From contig JAANSK020005578.1 in the NCBI GenBank assembly GCA_011763485.2, positions 1-29,715 on the forward strand: DNA of 29,715 nt. The letters run 5' to 3'. Both the position numbers and the translations under genes were made by a program. The notes below the pieces were generated by a model. The model was not told where the DNA came from and did no database searches. It worked only from the letters and a program-made list of their open reading frames with translations. This document shows, one piece after another, positions 1 through 10,259 of this stretch (positions are counted from its first letter, which is position 1; every line of letters begins with the position of its first letter). This stretch comes from Isoetes engelmannii. Taxonomy: Eukaryota > Streptophyta > Lycopodiopsida > Isoetales > Isoetaceae.

Positions 1-155
1 CAATACCTCAAACCTTATAGTATTTTGTAATTCTTGTTATACAGTATAAAAACATTCGTACAAGTGTATCCCACAAACCAGGATCACTACCTACGGTCCA
101 AATCACCCGAACCAGAGGGAATTTAATTTAAAATTGTTGGATGTAATGGTTTATC
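1..155 (+). repeat. Partial copy of the long-TIR element (third copy)
   Basis: This stretch matches 13419-13520 (shared blocks around CAAACCTTATAGTATTTTG and the ACAAACNAGGATC region). After an internal gap it matches the terminal arm near 13610-13645, ending in TTGGATGTAATGGTTT. It is cut by the window edge and has lost most of the terminal arm. It has the same orientation as the copy at 13254-13653. It encodes no protein. Whether the larger 1.5 kb partner segment lies outside the window cannot be told. Confidence 0.75.
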
Positions 156-949
156 ATGTATTGCTATAAAGGATTACATTGCGAAGTGCAAAATAATCTT
201 TAAAATTTCGAAGGTACCAGTTATTTGCAATCTTTCAACCACAAACATTTCAAAACTTCAAGACCTAAAAATTTATAACAGGCACAACTATTGCTCTTTT
301 TAAAAACTGCATTCCATGAGACTCAAACAAGAAAAGGGGCTTGGAAAAAAAAAAAAAAAGTGTTGCCATGCTTCTTATTTTTCTCCGTCGTTCGTGAGTT
401 TAGATCAAGATCAAATGGTGCAAAATATGGCCAGGTCATTTTTAGGGACACGTGGATAGGCTAGGCTTTGAGATAATGTGTCACCCGAGGTTAGGCTGTT
501 GCGCTAACTAGCAAAATGGCAGGCTTGAGGCAAAGAATAGAAACCATTCGATAGCGTAGAGGACCATGAAAGGGCCTTCTATCCCGACCTTTAAGAACAA
601 GGTGCAAAGCACTACGGATTGCCCCATACAAATAGATATTTTAGCAACTATATGAGTAATTGTATAATTGATCCATTAGTGGTTGAAATATCACAATGAT
701 AACTAAAACGTCAAATCGACTTAATTTTGATATTATGACTTCAATCCCACGTAAACTATAATAGTAGTAGTTTATTAAATTCTAGCAGGAGTCATTTGGA
801 CTTCAATTCATTCTAAAACTCCCTTCAATAGATGTAAATCGTCTCCCAAGAGGAAAAAATTCCTTATAGGTGAAAAAATACACAAGGAGGATACATGGAT
901 ACAAAAAAAGAGTTTGGTTTTTTATCCATGAGAGTAACTATTTGTTCAA
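156..949. other. No recognisable feature
   Basis: AT-rich sequence with short A-runs (about 345-360) and no open frame or motif I can support. The Rab11 pseudogene on the minus strand may trail into 860-950, but its C-terminal tail is not recognisable there. Confidence 0.5.
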
Positions 950-1262
950 ATTTATGCCTTGTCCACATTGATGACTTCTAATGCAAATGTTTCTAAGAAG
1001 GAAAGGCCCTCCTTTTCAAAAAAAACCTCTGGCATCTTCTATTGAGACACCTTTGAGATGTTTAAGGTGATATTTATCGCCAACCAGCATGGTCGTAATT
1101 CTTTTAGCCACCTCTAAACACTATCATATGTTACACACTTTGTCATGTCATACACTAGTAATGCACCAACAACACCACGAATAGTATTCACTGGTGATGA
1201 CTCTGTACCATTCTTGTCCTCCAGTATTCCAAATTTAGGCTTTTGATCATTTTTCCATCAAC
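950..1262 (-). pseudogene. Rab11/RabA small GTPase pseudogene, second exon
   Basis: On the minus strand a splice acceptor (ends TACAG, exon from 1262) is followed by sequence aligning with the second half of plant Rab11/RabA. VDGK is followed by a degraded IWDTAGQERYRAITS switch II region, then GALLVYDMTK, RWLKELR, and an EKEGLSFLETFALE block matching the family's SFIETSALE guanine-base-binding region. Several stops and frameshifts interrupt it, for example inside RWLKELR and just after NVDKA, and the G4 NKxDL motif is unrecognisable. The hypervariable prenylated tail is not seen. Its first exon lies at 3630-3787. Because the intron is kept, this is a DNA-level duplicate and not a processed copy. 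Family RabA/Rab11 GTPases act in trans-Golgi/endosome traffic; this copy cannot make one. Confidence 0.85.
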
Positions 1263-2794
1263 CTGTACAACCCACATTCACTATTAAATATCCAGATAGA
1301 GGTCTGTATAACCCACCTTCAATATTAAATATCCAAATACAGATCAGCAAGCAGACACATGATAGCCAACTATGCTAGTGACAGCGCATGGGCAGAAGCA
1401 GTTTAGGAAATGATATAACTACAGAGCAAAGTGTTGTGATTTTGCTGCCTTCTTTAACAAATACAAATTTGGAAGGCCACAAGATGGGGAGTGCAACAAA
1501 CCCTTGCAACCAATTATTTTAAGATGCAATGGAGACCGCCATCTTTTTGGACAGTTAGTCTCCAGGACACCCTTGTGCAATGCCAAATCCACAAGATTTG
1601 CAATTGACAGCTAGACAATGGCCAATCCCTTGACTTTAAAATGGCATCTACTTGAAAAACATAACGATTTTAAATCTACACATTTGACTAACAAATCTAC
1701 TTGCTTTGGTTTATTTTCCATATAGCTATGGACATTTAAAATGAAATAAAAGTGGAGCTTGATGGAGCAATGACCTTCAAATGGAAGTTTTGGCATGAAA
1801 AACTCAATGTCAAAATGGCTCTTTCAAAAGTTTTGACAAAATTGCATAATGGCCATGCCATTAAGGACATCAGTAAGACACGGCAGCATCTTGAAGTAGA
1901 CTTTATTAGAAAATGAGAGTAAAGCATGGGAGACAATGACGTGTTAATTGTCTAATTGACTAGTGATTCTGTACCAATGCCTATATACTCCAATTCGCCC
2001 TTTCTACCAGAGTAAGAAGTCTGATGAAACTTTGTACTCAACTGCACATTTCACAAAAATGGTCATGTCTGCATGTAATACTTCATCCGTTAGCAACATC
2101 TTTTCTGACTTCGGCTCAGCTCATCTAAAATAGTACCAACCTCAGTTGTTGCTGCTGAATTCAATTGTGAGACAGACAAAACTTTGAGTACTCATGCTCA
2201 TGCTCTATATTACATTTCAAGCATATTACATGTGGCGGCTTACGTTCAGTTTGTAAACCAAAATGATTTAGTAAAGCTAAAATACGACGTAAGATATATC
2301 TGGCCATATTCTTCAGCTCATAACAGTTATCATCTGACAAGAAACTTCAAGTAGACATCCAGCAGAAGTAACTTGCAGCAACCAACTATTTCATCTTGTA
2401 CTATAATACTGATAACAATGAGTCAAGTCCTTTGAAAAACCAAATGGTTTCCTTCCTTATGCATGGTTGTATTTTTAATGCGATGCGACCTCTTCACTGA
2501 CTCTTCCTGCTATAAATTGGAAAAGAATAAAGCGAGTTTAATTAAAAGACTGCAATTAACTAGATGTAAAGTTCATTTTCATGCTCATGATCTATGGGAT
2601 CACAAAATGCTTCCCAAGGCCGATTGCATCAAATCCTCTCATAATTTGCAGCCTCCTTACCATGCTCATCAACAGTCTGCAAATATTAATGAAATGTCTT
2701 TGCTTGCCCTACAGAGAACAACACATGCAGTCATACGATATATGCAGTTCCAAAGTGCAAATACAAACAACAAAAACAAGGTTGAGATGTGCAA
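1263..2794. other. Pseudogene intron / spacer without clear coding content
   Basis: This lies between the second Rab11-like exon and the AUX/IAA fragment, both on the minus strand. I looked for the AUX/IAA domain IV block (family pattern DGDWMLVGDVPW), which should follow the domain III exon, and did not find it on the minus strand. Short open frames here look incidental. Confidence 0.5.
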
Positions 2795-3600
2795 ACCATT
2801 TATAAAATGATGGAATATTTCCTCAAGTTTTGTAGAGAGCTTGTCATAGCTATTCTGAACTTTCAAGTCCACCTTGCGGCCAATTGGCACTCCATCCATA
2901 TAAACTTTAACAAAAAGAAAATTTAATTGAGCATTGAATTTAATTGAGCATTGACGGGCGGCAAAGGGGGAAGAGGAAGTGCAACAACAGGCTTGGGAGC
3001 GATCTTGTTCTCAACAACAAAGAATTTGGTTGCCTGAGGTGCACTTGATGTGTTTTTAAGAAAAGACTTCTTTACTGGTAGCCATCCAACTGGTGCTCTA
3101 CAGTAACAATAAGATATCAGGGGATATCAAGCCAAACAGTGGTCTTCATGAGTAATCTGAAGTAATTATTTGCATATCGCACCTTATGCATGATCACACA
3201 TACAGGGAAAATTCCCAACATTCAAATTTTAAGGATTTTTGGTTCACAAAATGCAATAACATAAAGGAAGGAAGGAAGAACAGACCTTGGGGGCATAGCA
3301 TATCCCTCCTCTGGAACAACGCGCTTATCGAGCATATCAGCACCAGAAGTAGTTTGGCTACTGGGAGATGAAGAACAGTTTGTCAAAGTTTTGAACTGAA
3401 TCCTGGGGGCTAGAGCTAGATTCACGAGGGCTAGGAATAGCAGGATCAATTTTACCAGCATGACATCTGCCAGGAATACTCCAAAAAGGAGCAGCAGGAG
3501 CACCATATTGATTAGCGCTGAATAGGCCAAGTGCTGAGCACCATCCTTGTCCTCCTGAAAGCCAGAAAAATCCTCCTCCATTACTTCAGCAAAAAGCCTT
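2795..3600 (-). pseudogene. AUX/IAA auxin-response repressor fragment (domains II and III)
   Basis: Minus strand, two exon-like blocks. The first (about 3600-3286) reads GAPAAPFWSIPGR, then SSPSSQTTSGADMLDKR and EEGYAMPPR; parts are in different frames, so small indels have occurred. It ends at a donor AAG/GTCTGT. After a 188 bp intron the acceptor TGTAG opens an exon at 3097 reading APVGWLPVK, which is the domain II degron (family consensus VGWPPV) with Pro replaced by Leu. The exon ends in a domain III block (FVKVYMDGVPIGRKVDLK, then NSYDKLSTKLEEIF) at about 2910-2800, followed by a possible donor at 2796. Domain IV and the N-terminal EAR repression motif were not found. AUX/IAA proteins bind TIR1/AFB and ARF partners in the nucleus; this truncated copy is probably non-functional. 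It sits inside the intron of the Rab11 pseudogene, same strand. Confidence 0.82.
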
Positions 3601-3629
3601 TTTGCCTCTGAATTATCTAAATGTTTTAC

Positions 3630-3785
3630 CTGAATGGTAACGAGTTGCAAACTCAACGCATAGTGGACTTCGATTCAATATAGAACTCGTTACGAGTACT
3701 ACATAAAATATTTGATTTCCAGACACCAGAGTCTCCTATGAGAACCACCTTAAACAAATAGTCATACTCATCATCCGGCCTCTGA
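3630..3785 (-). pseudogene. Rab11/RabA pseudogene, first exon
   Basis: The minus strand reads [20 protein letters not shown], then WKSNIL. This is the N-terminus and P-loop of plant RabA, with the P-loop GVGKSN changed to GVWKSN, a loss of the glycine next to the catalytic Lys. It continues [12 protein letters not shown] and, after a frameshift, VEFATR, ending at CATTCAG with a GT donor at 3629-3628. The family intron position and the downstream exon (950-1262, beginning VDGK) fit. The intron is about 2.4 kb and holds the AUX/IAA fragment. No start codon belongs to this reading: the 5' side runs straight into a CCT1 exon. Confidence 0.88.
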
Positions 3786-3857
3786 CCCCAAAGTAGCTGC
3801 AAGATTTTCCAAATAAACTGACAATGCAGCCTCTACAGATCCTCCACCAGCCACAAC
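3786..3857 (-). pseudogene. CCT1 (TCP-1 alpha) chaperonin exon fragment
   Basis: Minus strand: an acceptor TTTACAG opens an exon at 3857 that reads [20 protein letters not shown], then ATLGS. This matches the CCT alpha subunit segment around the GGG motif of the nucleotide-binding equatorial domain (family [17 protein letters not shown]). About 24 codons are present and then the reading passes without a gap into Rab11 sequence near 3785. I could not find the preceding or following CCT1 exons. CCT1 is one of eight subunits of the cytosolic folding chamber; this piece is only a fragment. Confidence 0.8.
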
Positions 3858-3869
3858 CTGTAAATATGA

Positions 3870-5515
3870 TGAGCGATTACCCATCTGACAATTACCAATT
3901 GACGGAAAAGAACATTTGCAGATATCAGCTCCACGTTACATATATAGCTTTCACTGAACACTCAAGCAAGTCAAAGTATATTTTGATACGTGATCATGTT
4001 CTGCAAAATATAGTAATAATGTAGCATGACTTAAGTTGGTAATCTGTCATGATGTACATGATGCATGCATCAACAAAATACCCCATCAAAAGAAAGTAAT
4101 GGTAACCCTTACTAATCATACTATCATGAGTACAAATCCAAATATAACCTCATCAGAAAGCACTCCTTCCAGCTGCCTTTGGTATAGTGACATGAAAAGG
4201 AAACTTTTGGCCATACACAGTACTTCAAATTTGTAGGGTGCGTAATTAACAAATGCAAGCTTTACCTCAAGGCATCAGAATACACACTTCAAGGCATCAC
4301 AATCTTGCAAGTCTCACCTGCTGTATGAAAGCAAGGAACACCATTCAGTCACGTGCCAAGGGTTTGACTGTATGAGTAATAAACCGAAGATAAGAAGACA
4401 ATGTTGCTTTATTAAACAAAGAGAAAAGCCTAGAAATTCATGACCAACTTGTCAGGAAGACACAATAGAGGTAATTTTCACTGCAAATCAGAGCTTACAA
4501 CTATACAAAAACATGATTGCATGCAAGACTGCCATCATTTACAAACAGAATTTTTTCAGCCCGAAACCAAAACAAATATCAAGCATAACCTGACTGAATA
4601 TGAATTTCAAAATGAGAATAAGGGACAAAGCATTCTTACCTCTGATTTTGCAAAACTCCAAAAACGATTCTGCAGTAGGGAAAAAAATAGAGGTAAGTTT
4701 TTAATGCAAAGAGAGCTCGATTATGAGTCAAAAAAAGGAGTAGTCCAGTTTCCAAGCGGAGGTAAGGAGCATAGAATATGACCCCAAAGAAACAGATGCC
4801 AACACTGTAATGACTTTTCACTGCCAAAATCTTTAGTACGACAAGAAATAAAACGAGGAAGTGAGAGTACGTAAGAAGCAGAGAAACGTTCATAGACCTT
4901 AACTCTTGGTCGATCCAATCCATTGGATCGACATTCTCTTGAGGAAGAGCATGCATGCATGCACTTTTTTGCATGCATTGTTAGTGCATGCATTGTTTGG
5001 GCCTCTGGTTCATGGACATTTTGGGTCTCGAGTTTAGCCTTTTATAGCAGGAGTCTTCTTCATATCCTCAAATCAGCGTCTTTCTTCATCAACATCTTAG
5101 AAGTTCCTTTTCTCTCTTATACAAACCCATCTCCCCCCCCCTCCCCCCCCCCTCCCAATTATATATATTTAAATTAATTTCCTCTCTCTTAGCTTGGCCA
5201 CATGTTCGTTAGAATACTCATCTCTCGTCCTATACGACTCCTCCCACCCAAAATGCTACGTATTTTTCTGAAAGGAGAGGAGATAATTGTCTCCCGAGGT
5301 CTAATAGCCTCGGTTAGGCCTCGAATTTTGGCTGTCTGCAGGTCCGTCGATCCATTCCGGCCAGACGAATTTTTGTGGGATAATTCGTTTCCAAGTTCGA
5401 ACCAAATTTCAAAATGTGGGATATTTCTTTCCCTCTTCTTGGTAGTAGGTAGGCTTTGTGGGATATTTCATTTGCTATCGTTCTCGCTTAGGGGTGCATT
5501 TCTGGCATCTTTCAA
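3870..5515. other. Spacer without recognised gene
   Basis: No protein family recognised on either strand. Splice-like sites occur on the minus strand, for example CAAAATCAGAG/GTAAGA near 4640 and CAG/GTGAGA near 4315, so remnants of further exons are possible. A C-rich run lies at about 5131-5157, and a cluster of CATGCA motifs at 4950-4994. Sequence just before 5516 may be the untranslated leader of the transposase that follows. Confidence 0.45.
4950..4994. promoter_or_regulatory. Cluster of RY (CATGCA) motifs
   Basis: At least four overlapping or closely spaced CATGCA/TGCATG words fall within 45 bp, in three blocks: 4950-4963, 4970-4978 and 4985-4993. RY elements are known binding sites for plant B3-domain factors (ABI3/FUS3/LEC2 class). 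No intact gene starts nearby, so a regulatory role is only inference; it may be a simple alternating purine-pyrimidine repeat. Confidence 0.35.
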
Positions 5516-5819
5516 ATGGATCCAGTGATCCTAGGCATGATTGTCATGCTTCTGCCGGCTCTACCACTCGGATTTGCTTTCCAAATATTCTGTTTACAAC
5601 TAATTGAGCTGAATGAGCTAGAAGACCCAATGAATCTGTTCGACGAGGATGATTTGCAAGATAATAATGATATGTTCTTCTGTGCATCTATGACTTTGAT
5701 TCTAACTGGCTCTTGTAGGGTTAGAAGACCACCTAGAAGGTTTTGAATTGCTCCAAGGCAAAGAACTCAGTGGGATAATTTTGATAACCACGCTTGGAAT
5801 TGTCTGCCCTCGTTTTTAG

Positions 5820-7033
5820 TTAACACAAACCACTACATCCAATACTTTTAAATAAATTCCCCCTAAAACCCCCTTTGGTTTGGGTGTCGGACAATATCTT
5901 TGAATTTTGTTTTCTCTCGGGCTTCCCTGCATGATTGCATTCACCCAATGGATCCAGAGGCGTCGGTTCGGCAAGACGGCTTCGCCGTCGAGGTCATTTA
6001 TTCTCTCTTGCATAGTTGCGCCAATTTTTGTCGCCATAATAAGCACAAAATTTGGAGATGTCAAAGTCACATTTGATTTGCTCAAAAATAATTCCCTTGG
6101 GGATTCACGTTTGATCGTTGTATAACCCATGAGAGTTCAACTGAAGGGGTGTTTTTTAGGCATTTATCTAATGCAACTTTTATACACAGAGGGGTCAAAT
6201 TGCCTTTCGAAAATGCGTATACAAGGGGGGGTGTTTGCTACCCTTCGAACGCGGTGGGAAGCTTACAAAATGCAGTACACCAATGATCTTATATTATAAT
6301 ATTATACCATAATGGCGGGGTGTAGCCCTAGATCCAACGGTCACGGTTGGGTTGCATCAATGCCAATGGACAGCCAGGATTACTTCAAAAAAAAAAGGGG
6401 CCTTCCAAAAAGGGCCTTCCTCGATTACGGCCAGGATTACTTCCCAAAAAAAAAAACAAAAGCCAAGATGGAGCCTTTTTATAAAGTAAAAGGTCTGGGT
6501 TTAGGGGTTTTAGCGGCTACCTTGATGCCATATGATCCGGCAGCCTGGATCTGCTTGTGACGTATTAGATCTGTGTATATGATACAGAGAAGCCTATGAA
6601 TCCTTGATGGATATATGTTGGCCGTCTACTTAAAGACCTCAAGATTACAGAGTTGAGAGCTCAAAGATCTTGATTCTGAATAAATCGGATGTACACGGGC
6701 ATATTCACACGGGGGGTGACTCCGAGCAACGAGAGCTGTTGGATGGGCATATTCACGAGTTATGCTTCGATTTGCACCATAGATAGCGATCCTCGTTTGT
6801 AGGGTATGCTCATACAAGATTTTTTATACTGTATAACGGGACTTGCAAAATACTATAAGATTTGGGGCAATGTACTCAATGGTGTTGATTTTATACATGT
6901 ATTATACTATTTTAGAGGGTATAAAAGGGGCTCTCGCTGCTCTAGGTCACCCGCCGTGTGAATATGCACCCAAACCAAAGGAGGTTTTAGGGGGAATTTA
7001 TTTAAAAGTATTGGATGTCGTGGTTTGTGTTAA
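5820..7033. repeat. Long-TIR element within copy 1
   Basis: The left arm 5820-5892 (starts TTAACACAAACC) is the inverted complement of the right arm 6955-7033 (ends GGTTTGTGTTAA). Both include a block of C/G runs and a TTTGGTTTGGGTG word. 6690-6955 matches the inside of copy 2 (13330-13590) reversed. The stretch 5893-6690 is unique to this copy. Confidence 0.8.
5893..6690. other. Unique insert inside the long-TIR element
   Basis: About 800 bp missing from the sister copy. It includes an open frame on plus (5907-6125) and another on minus (5816-6130), neither recognised. A palindromic AT tract lies near 6285-6308. A short duplication (CCAGGATTACTTC at about 6376 and 6431, each followed by an A-run) is also present. 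It may be a separate insertion or older internal sequence lost from copy 2. Confidence 0.5.
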
Positions 7034-7036
7034 CTA

Positions 7037-8582
7037 AAAAATTTGTTGGCCCCTTTGGGGCCTTGGGGATGGTGTAGCGAAAGATAAACAAAGTACACAA
7101 CATATGTAATGCTATTATAAACATATTCAAAACATCGTAAGCATATGTTTGTTCTGGAATTTAAATTACCAAATAAAACAAAAAACAATATATAAAGTTT
7201 ATGTGTTTCAATAAGGGTAGCTTCATTGATGTGCCAGTCGAACAGTGCAACCATAATGACATCACGCCAATAGGGTTACTACCATGTGCAAGTGGTGTTA
7301 TGCTGATGGTGGTGGTTTGTGCTGATGAGCTTGCACCTCATTTGCTTCACGCCATTCTCTTCATGCTTAACTACACGTAACAAAAAACAAATAGTTGAAT
7401 GCACAATGCATGACTATACGGACATGATAATAAAGTTGAAAATGATAATAAAGTGGGCCATGATAATAATAATTTATGTTTTAAAGTGCTAAAAGTGGTA
7501 GGAATAATAATGATGGAATGCAGGAGATGTTATTAACCATTGTTAGAGAGACAGAAAAGGCTTTGAGTGATGCTGGATAGGGAGGCGCATGCGGATGCAT
7601 ATATGAGAAACATGATATGCTTCAGGAGGTTGAGAGAAGACAGGGCAACCCCTACGAAATTCAACTATGGGGAGCATGAATTTTGAATAGATTTCTTAAT
7701 CTTTGCAGCAAATAATAGTAATTGAGCGATGTGGGGGGGCTAGGAAGTTTTGATAAAAGGGTTTTGACCCAATCTGACATAACAAGGATCAGATTGTATG
7801 TTTAGCAGCATCACAATGACAGGGCTTAAAGATAATGCATGAGATTCACCTTGTGGTTCGATTAAAGTTCCAAGCCTACAAGATAAATGCATTCTTGTGG
7901 CCATTATTTGACTGATCTGCATGACTAAAAAAAAGGCTTGGAATAATCCACATGTTGTATGCTCAAGAATCTGTTTCTTGATTGAAGCTGAAGGCTGGCT
8001 GCTGTGAACAATTAGGCAGGCCAGGAATATCAAGAAGTTGGAAGCAGACAGAGGTCCTAAACTGTAAACTTTGCTTGAATGTGTAGCCAAATCTTAGGAT
8101 AGACAAAGGGAAGGAAACAAAGGCAAGTTTTGCAGCACTGTATTGTAGAACCAGGAAACCAATACCTTGTAAAAAAAACCATTATGTTAACTGAAGAAAT
8201 AATAAAAAACAAATACCTTTGTAAGTGTGAGAAAAAATCCACCTGTGATAACCTTCCGTCAGCAAAAATCCACTCCGGCAACAAGAATCCAAGAGGGCAA
8301 GTACACATGCACATGCACATGCACACACATGCACATGCACACGCACACGCACACATATGCACATGCACACACATGCACATGCATACACATGCATAGAGTT
8401 CATGCACAAACACATACAGAGAAACAACCCTCGGATTGTTTCAGCTAACAAAAATCAACGGCCCATAAAGGGTGCACTCTAGAAATACTATTTAGTATGC
8501 CTCGACGAATACAACAACAAAATCATAGAAAAACCATATGAAAAAACGTATAAAAATCTAATAGTAACCCCCTGTTATTATG
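7037..8582 (-). repeat. 1.5 kb inverted repeat arm, left
   Basis: Reverse complement of 11746-13250, clearly recognisable along its whole length with small indels. One end is GTAACCCCCTGTTATTATG; the other carries a GGCCCC-AAA-GGGGCC-type hairpin near 7049-7066. It contains a CA/CATG microsatellite and a degraded reading (plus strand about 7510-7690, words REAHAD and CFRRL) shared with the minus strand of the other arm, family unknown. Confidence 0.85.
8304..8396 (+). repeat. CACATG-type microsatellite
   Basis: Alternating CACATG, CACACG and CATG units, about 90 bp. The matching site in the inverted arm (about 11925-11980) is only about 55 bp, so the array has changed in length since the two arms separated. 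It creates long apparent open frames on both strands that are not genes. Confidence 0.9.
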
Positions 8583-9575
8583 CTAGATATGTGGCACCAA
8601 TTTTATAGAATGAAGAGCGCCAGTTTTGCGAGACTAGTGGGTTTAGTTGTGCCCTATTTGGTTAGGCCATGGGTCAAGGTTCAGCCCCCTTTTGTTCCAA
8701 GAAAAGATGTTGCTATGGTTCTTTACTTTCTTACACACGGGGACATGCCTTTACATGTGGGACAGAGATTCTATGTTGGCAAAGCTACATTGCAGAAATA
8801 TACTGTAAAAATTACACTAGTGCTGGCCTCCAAGGCAATGTTATATAAAAGGTTTGTTGCTATGCCTTCTAGAGCAAGACTAATTCATTGTATAAGGGAA
8901 TTTCATGATGCAACAGGTCTGCCAAATGTCTATGGTGCAGTGCATGGCTCCCACATCCTTTTATGGAGAAAACGCAAAAAAAAGTGGTAGAAGAGATGAC
9001 TATTACAGTCGACATAAAAGACACTCGTGTTCTTTGCAATGTATTGTTACTCACAACAGGTTGTTTATAAATGTATGTCCATGATTGCAATCAGTTTAAG
9101 AAAGTAAGATTGCATCCAAATAAATTCTAGACCAACTTATAGTAACTTTGAGTGGAAAAAAATTGAAGAAAAGTCAACCCACTAAACACCAAGTCCAGAT
9201 TAACATTCCTCCATTTTTACTTGGTGATTCTGCTTATGCTAGCAGGTCATTCCTTCTGAAAGTGCTTTCACAAAATCATGGTCCTTATGGTAAGTTTAAC
9301 AAAAGGATTTGCAGGGTAGAGTCTGTGTAGAAAATGGGTTTGGGATCATCAAGGAGAAGTTCAGAATTCTGAAACATTTGCATGTACATGTTGGAAAGGC
9401 ATCCAAAATCATACATGCAGCTTGTGTATTTTGGAACTTTTGCATTATAGAACACATGGGATGGGACATGTTGCCAATTTAAGATGAACTAGAACCTGCT
9501 TATTACTATGAAACTGAAGCCATGAACATGAGACTTAAAAAAACAAGTAGATCAGATGAGACATGTACTGTTTAA

Positions 9576-10254
9576 AAACTTGGATGGCCATGTCCTACCG
9601 TAGTATTTGTGCACAAAGTTTTGATTGAATATAATATCGAGTATATTTTTTGTCTATCCTTTTCTTGAATGTGAATTAAGTGTTTTCCTTCAACAACTCA
9701 TTTCTAAAACTTGCATAAAAAAAAGTAAAGAGTTCAATCTGTTTCGCCATAAACAAAGTGGACAATTTTTAAAAGACAGCTTAAAAGACAAATTTTATTG
9801 AATCTACAATTGCATTACATCTGGAGTTGTAGTACATTATATGAATTTGGCCTCATTTATAGGCCTGTTGTTTATAACCTATGAACTAAATGTGAAAATG
9901 GAAACAGACTCCATTACTCCTGATCTGAAATTGCAGCAATAAACTTGCTAAGAAGTGTAGACAAAGTTACGAAGAAACCTGTTAAGAATAAACTTGTTAA
10001 GGTAAAAGTTCAAGAACAAGAAGAAAATACACTATTAAAATAGAAAATTGTATGTCAACTAATGTCTTTCATTGATGAAGAACTCAGCTATATCCTCTAG
10101 AGGGTTATCGAGGGTGATATCAAAACAAAAAAAAGGCATGCATATGCTATTTGTTACTTGAAAACTTTACATAAAACCAAAATAACAAAACAAAATAAAA
10201 AAAAAGGCAAGCGGGGGGGGGGGGGGGGGAGGGGTCTTTTTCAAGGAGCTGATC
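9576..10254. other. No recognisable gene; poly-G tract
   Basis: AT-rich spacer between the Harbinger remnant and the LINE. An uninterrupted G run lies at about 10211-10228, followed by AGGGG. No coding evidence on either strand. Confidence 0.6.
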
Positions 10255-10259
10255 TTTTC

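Larger units (their letters stand above)
5819..8582 (-). mobile_element. Two-part TAG-bounded element, copy 1 (with internal insert)
   Basis: The insertion lies exactly inside the Harbinger transposase: removing it and one flanking triplet leaves TTT-TTA (or CTA)-GAT in frame. Flanks are TTA/TTAG at 5816-5819 and CTA/CTAG at 8583-8586, consistent with a 3-bp target duplication of the TAG/CTA type; the exact edge is uncertain by one base. From the right it has a 1.5 kb segment (7037-8582), then a CTA triplet at 7034-7036, then a TIR-bounded segment (5820-7033). The latter contains about 800 bp (5893-6690) absent from copy 2. It is the reverse complement of copy 2 at 11746-13653. No transposase is recognised in it, so it is probably non-autonomous. 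Confidence 0.72.
5516..9575 (+). mobile_element. PIF/Harbinger transposase (HARBI1-like), dead, split by a later insertion
   Basis: The N-terminal part begins at ATG 5516 and runs to 5818. It contains RRPPRRF, then (after a TGA where the family has Trp) IAPRQRTQWDNFDNHAWN. After the insertion at 5819-8582, the frame resumes at about 8583 with DMWHQFYRM, a helix-turn-helix-like stretch (VGKATLQKY) and TGLPNVYGAVHGSHI, which is the first catalytic block with its Asp changed to His. A TAG stop at 8988 follows. A frame change leads to DDYYSRHKRHS and LFINVC, then LGDSAYASRSFLL (second catalytic Asp kept, 9220-9260). A further frameshift leads to ENGFGIIKEKFRIL (catalytic Glu region, about 9330-9375), and the reading ends near 9575. 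Harbinger DDE enzymes cut and paste DNA, normally with a Myb-like partner; none is seen. Clearly inactive. Confidence 0.85.

Noticed and set aside
3222-3656. 144-codon frame with a hydrophobic middle, a possible membrane protein
   Set aside because: It is mostly an out-of-frame reading of the AUX/IAA exon; the family motifs lie in the other frames.
4636-4974. 112-codon minus-strand frame with hydrophobic stretches
   Set aside because: No family match, overlaps splice-like sites, and looks like AT-rich non-coding sequence.
8057-8451. Several frames rich in Cys/His/Met on both strands
   Set aside because: Produced by the CACATG microsatellite.
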